From NCBI GenBank assembly GCA_013619125.1, contig JABXKS010000036.1:1-59658 (forward strand): a stretch of DNA of 59,658 nucleotides. The letters are read 5' to 3'. This document shows, in pieces, positions 32,716 through 41,965 of the stretch. Positions within the stretch are counted from its first letter, which is position 1, and each line of letters opens with the position of its first letter. Position numbers and translations under genes: made by a program. The DNA is from Clostridiales bacterium. GTDB taxonomy: Bacteria; Bacillota; Clostridia; Tissierellales; GPF-1. The notes under the pieces were generated by a model. The model was not told where the DNA came from. It worked only from the letters and a program-made list of their open reading frames with translations, and did not search any database.

Positions 32716-33252
32716 TTATTGTACAGATGTAGATTCGATAATCCCGAATCCGCCTTTCTTTCTTCGATACACAACCGCCATTTCCTCCGTGTCGCTATTG
32801 AAGAAAACAAAGAAATCATGCCCCAACAGATCCATTTGCAAAACTGCTTCTTCTGGATTCATCCACTTCATATCAAATCGCTTGCGTTTGATAATCTGAA
32901 TCTCTTCTTCTTCCGCTTCATTATACTCTGGAATATCACCGAATCGAATCGACTCACCCAGATGCTTTCTCTTCTCTAGTTTTGTTTTATGCCTGCGTAC
33001 TTGCCGTTCCAGTATCTCAACCGCTTGATCAAGAGAATCATACATATCGAAACTTGATGCTTCCGCTCTCATGTTGGCGCCTGCAAAAGGAATCATAATT
33101 TCAATGATATGCTGATCCTTTTCCTTCTTGAAGGTGGCAGTCGCTTCCACCTCCTGATTAAACATTCGATCTAACTTTCCGAGCTTTGACTCGACCCTCC
33201 TCTGAAGTGATTCCCTAACATTCAAGTTTTTGCCTACGATTTTGATTTTCAT
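32716..33252 (-). CDS. hpf: Ribosome hibernation promoting factor, long form
   Basis: 178 residues. The N-terminal S30AE domain (about 1-100: MKIKIVGKNLNVRESLQRRV, DHIIEIMI-like core) is joined by a basic linker (RRHKTKLEKRKHLG) to the C-terminal dimerisation domain (KRFDMKWMNPEEAVLQMDLL, GHDFFVFFNSDTEEMAVVYR). The long form is typical of Bacillota and makes 100S ribosome dimers in stationary phase. AAGGAG upstream. A -10 TATAAT lies at 33308-33313, with a poor -35 (TGTTAG), so induction by another sigma factor is possible. Confidence 0.93.
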   Translation of the reverse strand: MKIKIVGKNLNVRESLQRRVESKLGKLDRMFNQEVEATATFKKEKDQHIIEIMIPFAGANMRAEASSFDMYDSLDQAVEILERQVRRHKTKLEKRKHLGESIRFGDIPEYNEAEEEEIQIIKRKRFDMKWMNPEEAVLQMDLLGHDFFVFFNSDTEEMAVVYRRKKGGFGIIESTSVQ

Positions 33253-33366
33253 ATAAACATCTCCTTCCAGGTCGATCCGTTCCTCTTTCGAGTACTGGGT
33301 TACTTATATTATACCGTTAATTTCCGAAATCTAACACGCAATCGTCATTGTTTGATCTGTGCACTA

Positions 33367-33649
33367 TGTGGATAAGTTTGTGGATATGTAAAAATTGGGA
33401 AAACCGCAAAACCATCGGAGTTACAACCCACTGTCGCTATTTTCAGATCATTCTAATCATTTGTTATCCACAGGCTCTAACCCGCACGGTCACTAATTTT
33501 CAGAATGTTTATCCCCCGTTATCCCCACAGGCTTCTGGATAAGTTTTTCTGCGTTGTGGAAACACTAATTTTCCCATTGTGAATCATGTGGATAACCTTG
33601 TGTATAACTGATGAACAGCGCTTCTAAGGGACCTTTACGATGTGAATAA
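33367..33649. other. Cluster of DnaA-box-like 9-mers
   Basis: Within 283 bases of non-coding DNA there are three exact TTATCCACA boxes (33367-33375 on the - strand, 33464-33472 on +, 33587-33595 on -). Two more fit TTATNCACA (33599-33607 and 33641-33649, both -). One-mismatch sites lie at 33379, 33519 and 33534. An AT-rich stretch is adjacent (33301-33335). The density is like an origin or a DnaA-titration/regulatory cluster. dnaA, dnaN, rpmH and rnpA are not in the window, so an oriC call is not made. Confidence 0.7.
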
Positions 33650-33659
33650 ATTGTGAATC

Positions 33660-34364
33660 TTAGCCACGAGTGGCAAACGTGAGAACTTTAATTTCCTCAG
33701 TTTTCCAGTTCAGGAATTCTGAGGAACAGCTTTCCGCCGTTGCGCCGGTAGTCAATACGTCATCAATCAATAAAATCCGACTGATTGTCCTTGTCGGTTC
33801 AAATCTTTCATCCAATTGAAACGCATGGCGCAAACTCTGCTTTCGTTCAGCTGCCGTCAATTCCTTTAACGCTCGCGTTGCCTCTTTTCGGGTCAGCCAA
33901 TCCTCCGCCACTGGAATTCCCCATCGTTTGCCCAAGGCATGTGCCAATAGCCCAGCCTGATTATATCCCCGCTCCCGGTATCGGCTCCGATGGATGGGCA
34001 CAGGAACGATCAACTCAATCATCCTCTCTTCCTTTCTTTCCTCAAAGAACCGTGCCATTTCTCCTGCCATCGCCCGAGCCAATTCCGGTTGATTCTTATA
34101 TTTTAAGCGCAAGATCAATTCCCTCGCCAGTCCTTCATATCGATAGGGGGCGAAGGCTTGAGAAAATCCTCGCTCAAATTTTCGGCACCAATCACAAAGC
34201 TCGCCATCCGCTATCGGTTTTCCACACCTTTGGCAGCAAATCTCCCCCACTGGGGATAACTTTGATCGGCAGGATGGACAAAATCGTGCTCGCCCCAACC
34301 CTTCCACAACCTCACCGCATGCAAAGCAAATATCCGTTTCTGGATAAATCCAATCTGACCACAT
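33660..34364 (-). CDS. comF: ComF family protein
   Basis: 234 residues. Two zinc-ribbon-like Cys clusters at the N-terminus (ICFACGE with FCPSCRS; CCQRCGKP with CDWCRK) precede a phosphoribosyltransferase domain with LIVPVPIHRSRYRERGYNQ and the PRPP loop RILLIDDVLTTGAT. ComF proteins take part in late stages of DNA uptake and homologous recombination of incoming strands. It is monocistronic here. Confidence 0.9.
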   Translation of the reverse strand: MWSDWIYPETDICFACGEVVEGLGRARFCPSCRSKLSPVGEICCQRCGKPIADGELCDWCRKFERGFSQAFAPYRYEGLARELILRLKYKNQPELARAMAGEMARFFEERKEERMIELIVPVPIHRSRYRERGYNQAGLLAHALGKRWGIPVAEDWLTRKEATRALKELTAAERKQSLRHAFQLDERFEPTRTISRILLIDDVLTTGATAESCSSEFLNWKTEEIKVLTFATRG

Positions 34365-34479
34365 ACAATCACCTCTCTTCTATTATAAGGGAATTTTCTA
34401 TTTGCGCTCTGAATCTTGCTAAATTATCGGAGAAAATTTACCCGTTTTTCTTTTGAACTCATTTTCTTTTAATCTTTCC

Positions 34480-34508
34480 TTGACATGATGGGGAAAGATC
34501 CATATACT
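34480..34508 (+). promoter_or_regulatory. Histidine operon promoter
   Basis: TTGACA (34480-34485), 17 bases, TATACT (34503-34508): a near-consensus sigma-A promoter 50 bases before hisZ. It has no T-box or His-codon leader peptide. Confidence 0.85.
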
Positions 34509-34519
34509 CAGAGTAAATA

Positions 34520-34543
34520 CTTTATCGCTTTAGCGTAATAAAG
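34520..34543 (+). promoter_or_regulatory. Leader hairpin before hisZ
   Basis: CTTTATCGC-TTTA-GCG-TA-ATAAAG forms a nine-pair stem with a two-base bulge, ending six bases before the AAAGGAG ribosome binding site. It could affect translation of hisZ. No competing structure is evident. Confidence 0.35.
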
Positions 34544-34558
34544 CAACCAAAGGAGTAC

Positions 34559-35707
34559 ATGATGGTAAAAAACTTTCCCGATGGCGTTCGTGATTTGACC
34601 AGCGAAGACTTTCAACTCGTCGAAGAAACAGCAACTACAATCCGCCGCCTTTTTCAATCCTACGGATACCGTTCCGTACAAACACCAAGCTTTGAAGCAT
34701 ACGATCAATATAACTTCCCGGGAGCACCGGATCGAAATGCCATGTTGAAATGTATCGATGCGTCAGGCCGCGTTCTCGTCCTACGTCCCGATGCAACAGT
34801 TCCCCTGGCACGAATGGTCGCAATGAACTATCCGCAGGAGAAAGCCCTGCGCTTCTCTTATCAGACAACCATCTTCCGTCAAGCGGAGGCAGGTGTCGGA
34901 GATCTCAGCGAATGGCACCAAGCAGGAATTGAAACATTCGGTGATGCAAGCCCAGAGGTCGATGCCGAAGTCGTTTCCATCGGCGTAGAAGCCTTGCTCG
35001 CGCTTCAACTTGACAACCTCCATTTTAATCTGGGTCATGCAGGCTTTTTAGCCGGACTTTTCGAATCCTTATCCCTTACAGAAAAACAAGAAAAAGAATT
35101 ACTAGGGTTTGTGGAGAGCAAAAATCTGCCAGAACTACAACGGGCCATTCACTCTTGGAATCTTCCTGAAGAGGGAGCGCGTGCACTTTTACGCTTGCCT
35201 CTACTCTATGGCGAGCCCAAAGCGGTGCTACTAGAAGCAAAGGCTTTGTGCCTCAACAAGCAGATGGAAGATGCCGTCCAAAACCTTGCCCTTGTCGTGG
35301 AAAACCTGCAGGACTTGATCCAAGTTCCCCTGCAGCTCGATTTTGGTTTTACAAACCGCATGCACTACTATACAGGACTGATCTTTAAAGGATATATGCA
35401 AAATGCGGGTACAGCCCTCGTTTCCGGCGGCCGTTACAACGACTTAAGCACGCAATTTGGACCAACTCGACCAGCCTGCGGCTTTGGACTCAACCTCAGC
35501 TATCTCAACACCCTATTGCCAAAGGCAATCGCGCAAATTCCAGAAGTTGTGCGGTATTCAAAGGAAACGAAAAAAATGGTCTATCAAAAGGCGAAAGCAA
35601 AACGACAAAGCGGTTCCATCGTCATCACCCTTTCAGACGATGCACGCTCACCGCTTGATCAAAAGATTCTTGACCTTCGGAATCTAGAGGAGGCAAAAAA
35701 ATGGTAA
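34559..35707 (+). CDS. hisZ: ATP phosphoribosyltransferase regulatory subunit
   Basis: 382 residues, related to class II histidyl-tRNA synthetase catalytic domains but serving as the regulatory partner of short HisG. LPDG-like start (NFPDGVRDLTSEDFQ), VLVLRPDATVPLARM, FRQAEAGVGDLSEWHQAGIE and the SGGRYNDLSTQFG motif are visible; there is no anticodon-binding domain. It carries His-feedback control of the first committed step. Overlaps hisG by seven bases. Confidence 0.9.
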   Translation: MMVKNFPDGVRDLTSEDFQLVEETATTIRRLFQSYGYRSVQTPSFEAYDQYNFPGAPDRNAMLKCIDASGRVLVLRPDATVPLARMVAMNYPQEKALRFSYQTTIFRQAEAGVGDLSEWHQAGIETFGDASPEVDAEVVSIGVEALLALQLDNLHFNLGHAGFLAGLFESLSLTEKQEKELLGFVESKNLPELQRAIHSWNLPEEGARALLRLPLLYGEPKAVLLEAKALCLNKQMEDAVQNLALVVENLQDLIQVPLQLDFGFTNRMHYYTGLIFKGYMQNAGTALVSGGRYNDLSTQFGPTRPACGFGLNLSYLNTLLPKAIAQIPEVVRYSKETKKMVYQKAKAKRQSGSIVITLSDDARSPLDQKILDLRNLEEAKKW

Positions 35708-36336
35708 AAATTGCACTCGCAAAAGGACGCCTGGCGGAGATTGCGATCGATCTTCTTCAAACAAGTGGCTATCGCTTCCCGGATTATTCCAAGAAAAGCC
35801 GAAAGCTTGTTTTTGAAGACGAAACAAAAACCATCAGTCTTACCTTTGTAAAATCCATGGATGTTCCCATTTATGTAGAAAAAGGTGCTACCGATATCGG
35901 TATCGTCGGAAAAGACATCCTCATGGAGATTGAACCGGACGTCTATGAAATGCTGGATCTAAAGATGGGCGCATGCCGAATCTGTGTAGCCGGATTCCCG
36001 AACACAAAAATTCAGCGACAGCAGTTGGTGATCGGGTCGAAGTATCCCAATGTCGCCAAAAAATATTTTCAAAATCAGGGCATTAAAACTGAAATTATAC
36101 ACTTAAACGGCTCTGTTGAGTTAGCGCCCATTATGGGCTTATCCGATGTCATTGTGGATATCGTGGAGAGCGGCAAAACCTTGAAAGAAAACGGATTGGT
36201 CGTGCTGGAGGAGATGCATCCCATATCCGCACGTATGATCGTCAATAAAGTCTCCCTAAAAACAAAAGGGAAAATCGTTGAAACCTTAATCGAAACCCTT
36301 AGAGAGGAGACGAAGAATCGCTATGAAGATTGTTAA
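35701..36336 (+). CDS. hisG: ATP phosphoribosyltransferase, short form
   Basis: 211 residues; lacks the C-terminal regulatory domain, as expected with HisZ. Condenses ATP and PRPP to phosphoribosyl-ATP. VKIALAKGRLAEIAIDLL, GATDIGIVGKDIL and the PRPP loop DVIVDIVESGKTLKENGL are visible. Overlaps hisD by 14 bases. Confidence 0.93.
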   Translation: MVKIALAKGRLAEIAIDLLQTSGYRFPDYSKKSRKLVFEDETKTISLTFVKSMDVPIYVEKGATDIGIVGKDILMEIEPDVYEMLDLKMGACRICVAGFPNTKIQRQQLVIGSKYPNVAKKYFQNQGIKTEIIHLNGSVELAPIMGLSDVIVDIVESGKTLKENGLVVLEEMHPISARMIVNKVSLKTKGKIVETLIETLREETKNRYEDC

Positions 36337-37609
36337 GAATGCGGGAACACTCACAAGAAAAGACCTCGATGAATTGCTCAATCGTCGAGACAGCGATTTG
36401 GCCGAGGCCGAATCCCTCGTGCGGACAATCCTTCAAGACGTCAATCAAAATGGGGATGCATCCGTGCTTGCCTACACAAAGAAATTCGACTGCCCTTCGC
36501 CCATGAGCTTAAAGGTAGATCCCAAAATTCTACAAGATGCCTTGGAAAACTGCGATCCCGAATTGGTAGCCACCATCCGGGAAGCGGCGGATAATATTCG
36601 ATCTTTCCACCAGGAACAAGTCGAAGAAACATGGTGGACAGAACCTCGTCCCGGTGTGAAGCTCGGACAGAAAATCACGCCCCTCGACCGCGTCGGGCTC
36701 TATATTCCCGGCGGGAAAGCAGCCTATCCGTCTACGGTATTAATGACTGCGATTCCCGCTCAGGTTGCCGGGGTGGAAGAGATTGCCCTAGTATCACCGC
36801 CGGGCGCAAATGGTGAAATCCATGCCATTATCTTGGCAACCGCCGCGATTCTCGGCATTCAAGAAGTCTATCGCGTGGGCGGTGCCCAGGCGATTGCCGC
36901 TTTGGCATACGGCACGGAAACTATTCCAGGTGTTGACAAGATCGTCGGACCCGGAAACTTATATGTTGCCCTAGCAAAAAAGGAAGTCTTCGGCAAAGTG
37001 GATATCGACATGATCGCAGGCCCCAGCGAGATCGCAATCATTGCGGATGAATCCGCCAACCCAAGCTATGTGGCAGCCGACCTCTTAAGCCAAGCGGAGC
37101 ATGATGAAAAAGCCGCCTCCATTTTAATCACAACAAGCGAGGTCTTGGCGAACCAGGTGCAAGACGAAATTCAAATCCAATTGAGCAAGCTGAAACGGCA
37201 AGCCATAATCCAAGAATCCTTGGATAACTACGGCACCATCTTCCTAACAAAAACCTTGGATGAAGCCGTTCGCCTTTCCAATCTGCTTGCTCCCGAACAT
37301 CTTGAGCTACAAATGGAAGAACCCATGAAATGGGTGCCTAAAGTCCGGCATGCCGGCGCTATCTTTATCGGTCCCTATACGCCGGAACCAATCGGCGATT
37401 ACTTTGCAGGACCCAATCACACCCTGCCGACATCCGGTACGGCGCGATTCGCTTCCCCCCTTGGCACCTATGACTATTGCAAACGAAGCAGTCTGCTCTT
37501 CTATGATCAGGCCGCCTTATCCTCTGTAAGTAAAAAAGTCGCCGCCTTTGCGCGGGAAGAAGGGCTCGACGCCCATGCCAACGCTATAGAAAGGAGAGAA
37601 CAATCATGA
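36323..37609 (+). CDS. hisD: Histidinol dehydrogenase
   Basis: 428 residues. Zn-dependent, oxidises L-histidinol to L-histidine in two NAD steps. Visible: [53 protein letters not shown] (Zn Gln/His) and [15 protein letters not shown]. The start lies inside the end of hisG, preceded by GGAGACG. Full length. Confidence 0.95.
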   Translation: MKIVKNAGTLTRKDLDELLNRRDSDLAEAESLVRTILQDVNQNGDASVLAYTKKFDCPSPMSLKVDPKILQDALENCDPELVATIREAADNIRSFHQEQVEETWWTEPRPGVKLGQKITPLDRVGLYIPGGKAAYPSTVLMTAIPAQVAGVEEIALVSPPGANGEIHAIILATAAILGIQEVYRVGGAQAIAALAYGTETIPGVDKIVGPGNLYVALAKKEVFGKVDIDMIAGPSEIAIIADESANPSYVAADLLSQAEHDEKAASILITTSEVLANQVQDEIQIQLSKLKRQAIIQESLDNYGTIFLTKTLDEAVRLSNLLAPEHLELQMEEPMKWVPKVRHAGAIFIGPYTPEPIGDYFAGPNHTLPTSGTARFASPLGTYDYCKRSSLLFYDQAALSSVSKKVAAFAREEGLDAHANAIERREQS

Positions 37610-38664
37610 ATCCCTATCTTCGGAAAAATCTGGAAGCGATTACACCCTATACAATTGATACAACACCGTATGAGGTCTATCTCCATGCCAACGAAAATCC
37701 ATTTAATCCATTTCGAGACTTGAAGGAAGAGATTATGAGCGCTCTCTTTCAATGCAATGGGAATCGATACCCCAGCATCAACGCGGCGCCCTTGCGTCAG
37801 GCCTTGGCTCGTGATCTAAACCTTCTCGAGGATCAGATTATTTGCGGAAATGGATCCGATGAAATTTTGCAAATGATTTTGCAAGCCTTTATCGATCCTG
37901 GCGATCCCATCGTCAGCCTATCTCCAACCTTTGGCATGTATCGGATCTTCGCGGAAATTCAGGGAGCAAACTTTATTCCGGTGGAAGCGAACCCGGAAAC
38001 CCTGCAATCCTCTTTGGTCGAATTGACGAAAAGAGCCAATGAAGAAAAAGCGAAACTGATCGTCATCTGCAACCCCAATAATCCAACGGGCCAGGGTTTC
38101 ACGAAAAAAGAAATTTTGACTCTTGTTCACGAGACAAAGTCTCTTGTGCTGGTTGATGAAGCCTATATGGAATTCTACGGGGAAACCTTGATCGACCAAA
38201 CCATGAATCATCCGCGGCTGATCGTGACCCGTACCTTTTCGAAGGCATTTGGGTTGGCCGGCATTCGCGTCGGATACGGGATCGCAAATCCCTCTCTGAT
38301 CGAAGCTTTGGATCGCGTTCGCGCTCCCTATAACTTGAACGCAGCCAGCCAAACCATTGCCATGGTTGCCTTAAAGAATCGACTACTTTTCGATAAGCAA
38401 GTCGCCTTTCTTCTGCAGGAACGAAATCGATTGGAAACATCCTTAAAGGATTATCCAGGCGTTTCCCTCTTCCCTTCGGAAGCAAACTTCCTGTTGGTAC
38501 GTACAGAGAATGCGGTTGACATTGAAACCGCCTGCAAAAAATCCTCCATCCAAATTCGAGGATACCAATCAGCAGGACTCTTAAAGAATTGCCTGCGCAT
38601 CAGTGTTGGCAAACCGGAAGAAAACGATCGATTACTTCAGATTTTTCAGGAGGTGCACGCATGA
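37606..38664 (+). CDS. hisC: Histidinol-phosphate aminotransferase
   Basis: 352 residues, PLP fold type I. Transfers an amino group from glutamate to imidazole-acetol phosphate. CNPNNPTGQG, LVLVDEAYMEF and the PLP Lys in RTFSKAFGLAGIRVGY are visible. Overlaps hisD by four bases (ATGA). Confidence 0.94.
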   Translation: MNPYLRKNLEAITPYTIDTTPYEVYLHANENPFNPFRDLKEEIMSALFQCNGNRYPSINAAPLRQALARDLNLLEDQIICGNGSDEILQMILQAFIDPGDPIVSLSPTFGMYRIFAEIQGANFIPVEANPETLQSSLVELTKRANEEKAKLIVICNPNNPTGQGFTKKEILTLVHETKSLVLVDEAYMEFYGETLIDQTMNHPRLIVTRTFSKAFGLAGIRVGYGIANPSLIEALDRVRAPYNLNAASQTIAMVALKNRLLFDKQVAFLLQERNRLETSLKDYPGVSLFPSEANFLLVRTENAVDIETACKKSSIQIRGYQSAGLLKNCLRISVGKPEENDRLLQIFQEVHA

Positions 38665-39245
38665 GAAAAGCAAGCGTAACACGAGACACCTTGGAAACCC
38701 AAATCACTTGTTCCTTGTCCCTGGAAGAAGGCGAATCATCCATCTCCACAGGGATTGGATTTTTTGACCATATGCTTTTGCTTCTGGCCAAACACGGCCG
38801 TTTCTCCCTGATCGTCCAAGCAAAAGGAGACCTAGAAGTGGACACCCACCATACCGTTGAAGATGTGGGCATCGCAATGGGTCAAGCCTTTCGGGACGCC
38901 CTGGGCGATCGCAAGGGCTTGATTCGTTATGGCACCACCTTTACCCCCATGGACGAGTCCTTGGCGCGGGTTTGCACCGATATCGGAGGCCGTTCTTATC
39001 TGGTTTACGAGGCTCTGCTGGTGCGGGAACATGTTGGCGATTTAGAAAGTGAAACCATAGAAGAATTTTTCCTCGCTTTCACCCAAAACGCGAAAATCAA
39101 TTTGCATATTTCCTCCATAACAGGGAGAAATCAACATCATATTTTTGAAGCCATTTTCAAAGGCGTTGGTCGCGCTTTACACGAAGCGTGCACACTGGAC
39201 CCAACGATTAACGGGTATCTTTCCACGAAAGGGGTGATCGAATGA
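38661..39245 (+). CDS. hisB: Imidazoleglycerol-phosphate dehydratase
   Basis: 194 residues, the single-function dehydratase without the N-terminal phosphatase domain found in enterobacteria. Mn-binding motifs: TGIGFFDHMLLLLAKHG, VDTHHTVEDVGI, GRNQHHIFEAIFK. Start at 38661, overlapping the hisC stop (ATGA), with AGGAGG upstream. Confidence 0.95.
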   Translation: MRKASVTRDTLETQITCSLSLEEGESSISTGIGFFDHMLLLLAKHGRFSLIVQAKGDLEVDTHHTVEDVGIAMGQAFRDALGDRKGLIRYGTTFTPMDESLARVCTDIGGRSYLVYEALLVREHVGDLESETIEEFFLAFTQNAKINLHISSITGRNQHHIFEAIFKGVGRALHEACTLDPTINGYLSTKGVIE

Positions 39246-39847
39246 TCGCGATCATAGATTATGGCGTGGGGAACTTAAAGAATGTCCGTCATGTTTTTAA
39301 ACTTCTTGAGATTCCCGCCCAAGTCACCCGTGACCCCGAGGTCATTCGTGCGGCAGATGCCATTGTTTTGCCAGGTGTTGGCGCATTTCGAGACGCCATT
39401 AAGAATTTAAAGAAATACGAATTAATCGATTTATTAAAAGAGCAAGCCAATAGCGGAAAGCCCTTCTTGGGAATCTGTCTTGGGATGCAAGTTCTTTTTG
39501 ACAAAAGCTATGAGGACGGTGAATGGGAAGGTTTGGGCCTAATTGAAGGCGAGATCGTTCGTTTTGAGGACGTTCCCAAGATCCCTCATATGGGATGGAA
39601 CACCTTAATTAAAAAGAACGATAGCCCCATTGCCAATGGAATCGGAGCCGATTCCTATGTTTATTTTGTTCACTCGTATCACGCCGTTGCCAAGAATCCA
39701 GAAGACGTAGTCTTTGCCACAGAGTACGGCACCAAGTTTCCTGCCGTTGTTCAAAGCGGCAACATACTTGGGATGCAATTCCACCCGGAAAAAAGCGCCG
39801 AAGTCGGCATGCAACTATTAAAGAACTTTAAGGAGATGATAGGATGA
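39242..39847 (+). CDS. hisH: Imidazole glycerol phosphate synthase, glutaminase subunit
   Basis: 201 residues, class I glutamine amidotransferase. Catalytic Cys in FLGICLGMQVLF, His and Glu in LGMQFHPEKSAE. Supplies ammonia to HisF. Overlaps hisB and hisA by four bases each. Confidence 0.95.
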   Translation: MIAIIDYGVGNLKNVRHVFKLLEIPAQVTRDPEVIRAADAIVLPGVGAFRDAIKNLKKYELIDLLKEQANSGKPFLGICLGMQVLFDKSYEDGEWEGLGLIEGEIVRFEDVPKIPHMGWNTLIKKNDSPIANGIGADSYVYFVHSYHAVAKNPEDVVFATEYGTKFPAVVQSGNILGMQFHPEKSAEVGMQLLKNFKEMIG

Positions 39848-40560
39848 TTGTTTTTCCCGCTATCGATATTAAAAATGGACAATGTGTCCGCCTCTTTCAA
39901 GGAAAAAAAGAAGAAGTAACCGTATACGGAGAAGATCCCGTTTCCATGGCCAAACAATGGGAAGCGGAAGGAGCCAAATGGCTTCATGTCGTTGACCTTG
40001 ACGGCGCCTTTACCGGGGAGCCTCAAAACAGTGACGCAATTATTCAAATTGCGAAATCCATCTCCATCCCCATTGAAGTGGGCGGAGGAATTCGAACGGA
40101 ATCTCAGGCTCGAACCTATCTGGAAGCCGGCGTGCGCCGTGTAATCTTCGGCACCTCAGCCGTCAATGATCCTGGATTGCTGAAGCGCTTAGCCATTGAA
40201 TTCCCAGGACAGATTGCCGTATCCATCGACGCGAAAGATGGACTCGTACGCGTGGAAGGCTGGGTCAAAGGCTCCGCCATTAACGCGGTGCTTTTTGCCG
40301 AGGAACTATTTGCCATGGGGATCGACACCTTTGTTGTCACCGATATCCGACGAGATGGCGCCATGACGGGGCCAAATTTGGAGATCATGACTGAGATCCA
40401 GGAAAAGATCCCCGCACAATTGATTGTAAGCGGTGGCGTCCGATCCAACGAGGATCTTCTGGAAGCCAAAAAACATGGCTTTTATGGCGCAATTACTGGC
40501 AAAGCTCTTTACGAGGGCGTCATTCGATTGAGTGAATTTTCGGAGGAAGGATCATGTTAG
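39844..40560 (+). CDS. hisA: ProFAR isomerase
   Basis: 238 residues, TIM barrel with two half-barrel phosphate sites. Catalytic Asp near the start ([18 protein letters not shown]), second Asp in [15 protein letters not shown]. Amadori isomerisation of ProFAR to PRFAR. Overlaps hisF by seven bases. Confidence 0.95.
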   Translation: MIVFPAIDIKNGQCVRLFQGKKEEVTVYGEDPVSMAKQWEAEGAKWLHVVDLDGAFTGEPQNSDAIIQIAKSISIPIEVGGGIRTESQARTYLEAGVRRVIFGTSAVNDPGLLKRLAIEFPGQIAVSIDAKDGLVRVEGWVKGSAINAVLFAEELFAMGIDTFVVTDIRRDGAMTGPNLEIMTEIQEKIPAQLIVSGGVRSNEDLLEAKKHGFYGAITGKALYEGVIRLSEFSEEGSC

Positions 40561-41303
40561 CAAAACGCATTATCCCCTGCCTGGACGTCAATCACGGCCG
40601 AGTGGTAAAAGGAAAAAAATTCAAATCTATTCAAGATGTCGCTGATCCGGTTGAGCTGGCTCGCCGCTACTCCTTGGAGGGAGCGGATGAATTGGTATTC
40701 TACGATATCACAGCTTCTTCGGAGGGTCGCGAAATTTTTCTAGATACGGTGGAACGGGTTGCGGAACATGTTCGCATTCCCTTCACCATCGGCGGCGGGA
40801 TTCGAACCCCAGATGACTTTCGAAAGGTTCTATTGGCAGGGGCCGATAAGGTCTCCGTGAACACTGCAGCCGTTCTCAATCCTACGTTGATCTCCGAAGC
40901 AGCAGGGATCTACGGCAGTCAATGCGTGGTGCTTTCCATTGATGCCAAGAACCAGGGCGATCACTGGGAAGTCTTTATCAATGGCGGCAGAACCCCCACC
41001 GGGATTGATGTGGTGGAATGGGCCAAACAGGGAGAAGCCTTGGGTGCTGGAGAAATCTGCTTGAATGCCATCGATGCTGACGGTGTCAAGACCGGCTACG
41101 CTCTTGGGATTACCAAAGCGGTCAGCCAGGCGGTCCGTCTCCCCATTATCGCTTCAGGCGGTGCGGGAGAAATGGTTCATTTTGCCGACGTGCTGGAAGC
41201 GGGCGCCGACGCAGCCCTCGCCGCAAGCGTCTTCCACTACGAACAAATCCCGATTCCCACATTAAAAAATTATTTACGCAGCCGCGGATTGATCATCCGA
41301 TAA
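40554..41303 (+). CDS. hisF: Imidazole glycerol phosphate synthase, cyclase subunit
   Basis: 249 residues, TIM barrel. Catalytic Asp in [16 protein letters not shown] and [15 protein letters not shown]. With HisH makes IGP and AICAR. GGAGGAAGG upstream within hisA. Confidence 0.96.
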   Translation: MLAKRIIPCLDVNHGRVVKGKKFKSIQDVADPVELARRYSLEGADELVFYDITASSEGREIFLDTVERVAEHVRIPFTIGGGIRTPDDFRKVLLAGADKVSVNTAAVLNPTLISEAAGIYGSQCVVLSIDAKNQGDHWEVFINGGRTPTGIDVVEWAKQGEALGAGEICLNAIDADGVKTGYALGITKAVSQAVRLPIIASGGAGEMVHFADVLEAGADAALAASVFHYEQIPIPTLKNYLRSRGLIIR

Positions 41304-41316
41304 AGGAGGACACAAT

Positions 41317-41937
41317 ATGAAACTAGCAATCGACGAACTACAATTTAACCAGGCCGGTTTAATTCCTGCAATCGTACAGGATGAAACGACAGGAGCCATT
41401 TTAATGATGGCTTGGATGAACCGAGAATCCCTGGATCAAACCATTACAACCAAGGAAGCATGGTTCTATTCCCGCAGCCGACAAGAATTATGGCACAAAG
41501 GTGCCACTAGCGGCAATATCCAAGCCGTTTCCTCGATACTCTATGATTGCGATGGAGATACCCTGGTGCTTTTGGTCACACCGAAGGGTCCTGCTTGCCA
41601 CACAGGCAACACCAGCTGCTTCTACCGCGCTCTAGACGGCTCTCCAGCACCAAAGGCGACCATGCTAAGCATCTTGGAAACCTTGGTTCTGGAGCGAAAA
41701 GAAGCCCCTGTGGAAGGCTCATACACCAACTACCTGTTCGACAAGGGCATCGACAAGATTCTTAAGAAGGTCGGCGAGGAAAATGCTGAAGTCATTATCG
41801 CGGCAAAGAATACCGACCGTGGAGAAGTAATCTATGAAACGGCCGATTTGATGTATCACCTGACCGTACTCCTTGCAGAAAAGGACATCAGCTGGGACGA
41901 GATTATGCAGGAATTGAAAATAAGACATAAAAAATAA
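41317..41937 (+). CDS. hisI: Phosphoribosyl-AMP cyclohydrolase / phosphoribosyl-ATP pyrophosphatase fusion
   Basis: 206 residues. N-terminal HisI domain (about 1-115; [38 protein letters not shown] with Zn Cys residues) fused to a C-terminal HisE domain (about 120-206; [28 protein letters not shown]). Catalyses steps 2 and 3 of the pathway. Last gene of the operon; its stop codon lies inside the terminator. Confidence 0.95.
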   Translation: MKLAIDELQFNQAGLIPAIVQDETTGAILMMAWMNRESLDQTITTKEAWFYSRSRQELWHKGATSGNIQAVSSILYDCDGDTLVLLVTPKGPACHTGNTSCFYRALDGSPAPKATMLSILETLVLERKEAPVEGSYTNYLFDKGIDKILKKVGEENAEVIIAAKNTDRGEVIYETADLMYHLTVLLAEKDISWDEIMQELKIRHKK

Positions 41938-41965
41938 CGCGAGCTAAGCTCGCGTTATTTTTTTT
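41932..41965. terminator. Histidine operon terminator, probably bidirectional
   Basis: ATAACGCGAGC-TAA-GCTCGCGTTAT stem followed by eight T. It overlaps the hisIE stop codon and the 3' end of the convergent ADP-ribosylglycohydrolase gene. Confidence 0.92.

Noticed and set aside
33301-33660. Annotating oriC
   Set aside because: Box density is suggestive, but dnaA, dnaN, rpmH and rnpA are absent and no genome-wide skew can be computed here.
34365-34558. T-box or His attenuator before the his operon
   Set aside because: No T-box TGGN-N-type consensus, no leader peptide rich in His codons and no terminator/antiterminator pair before hisZ.
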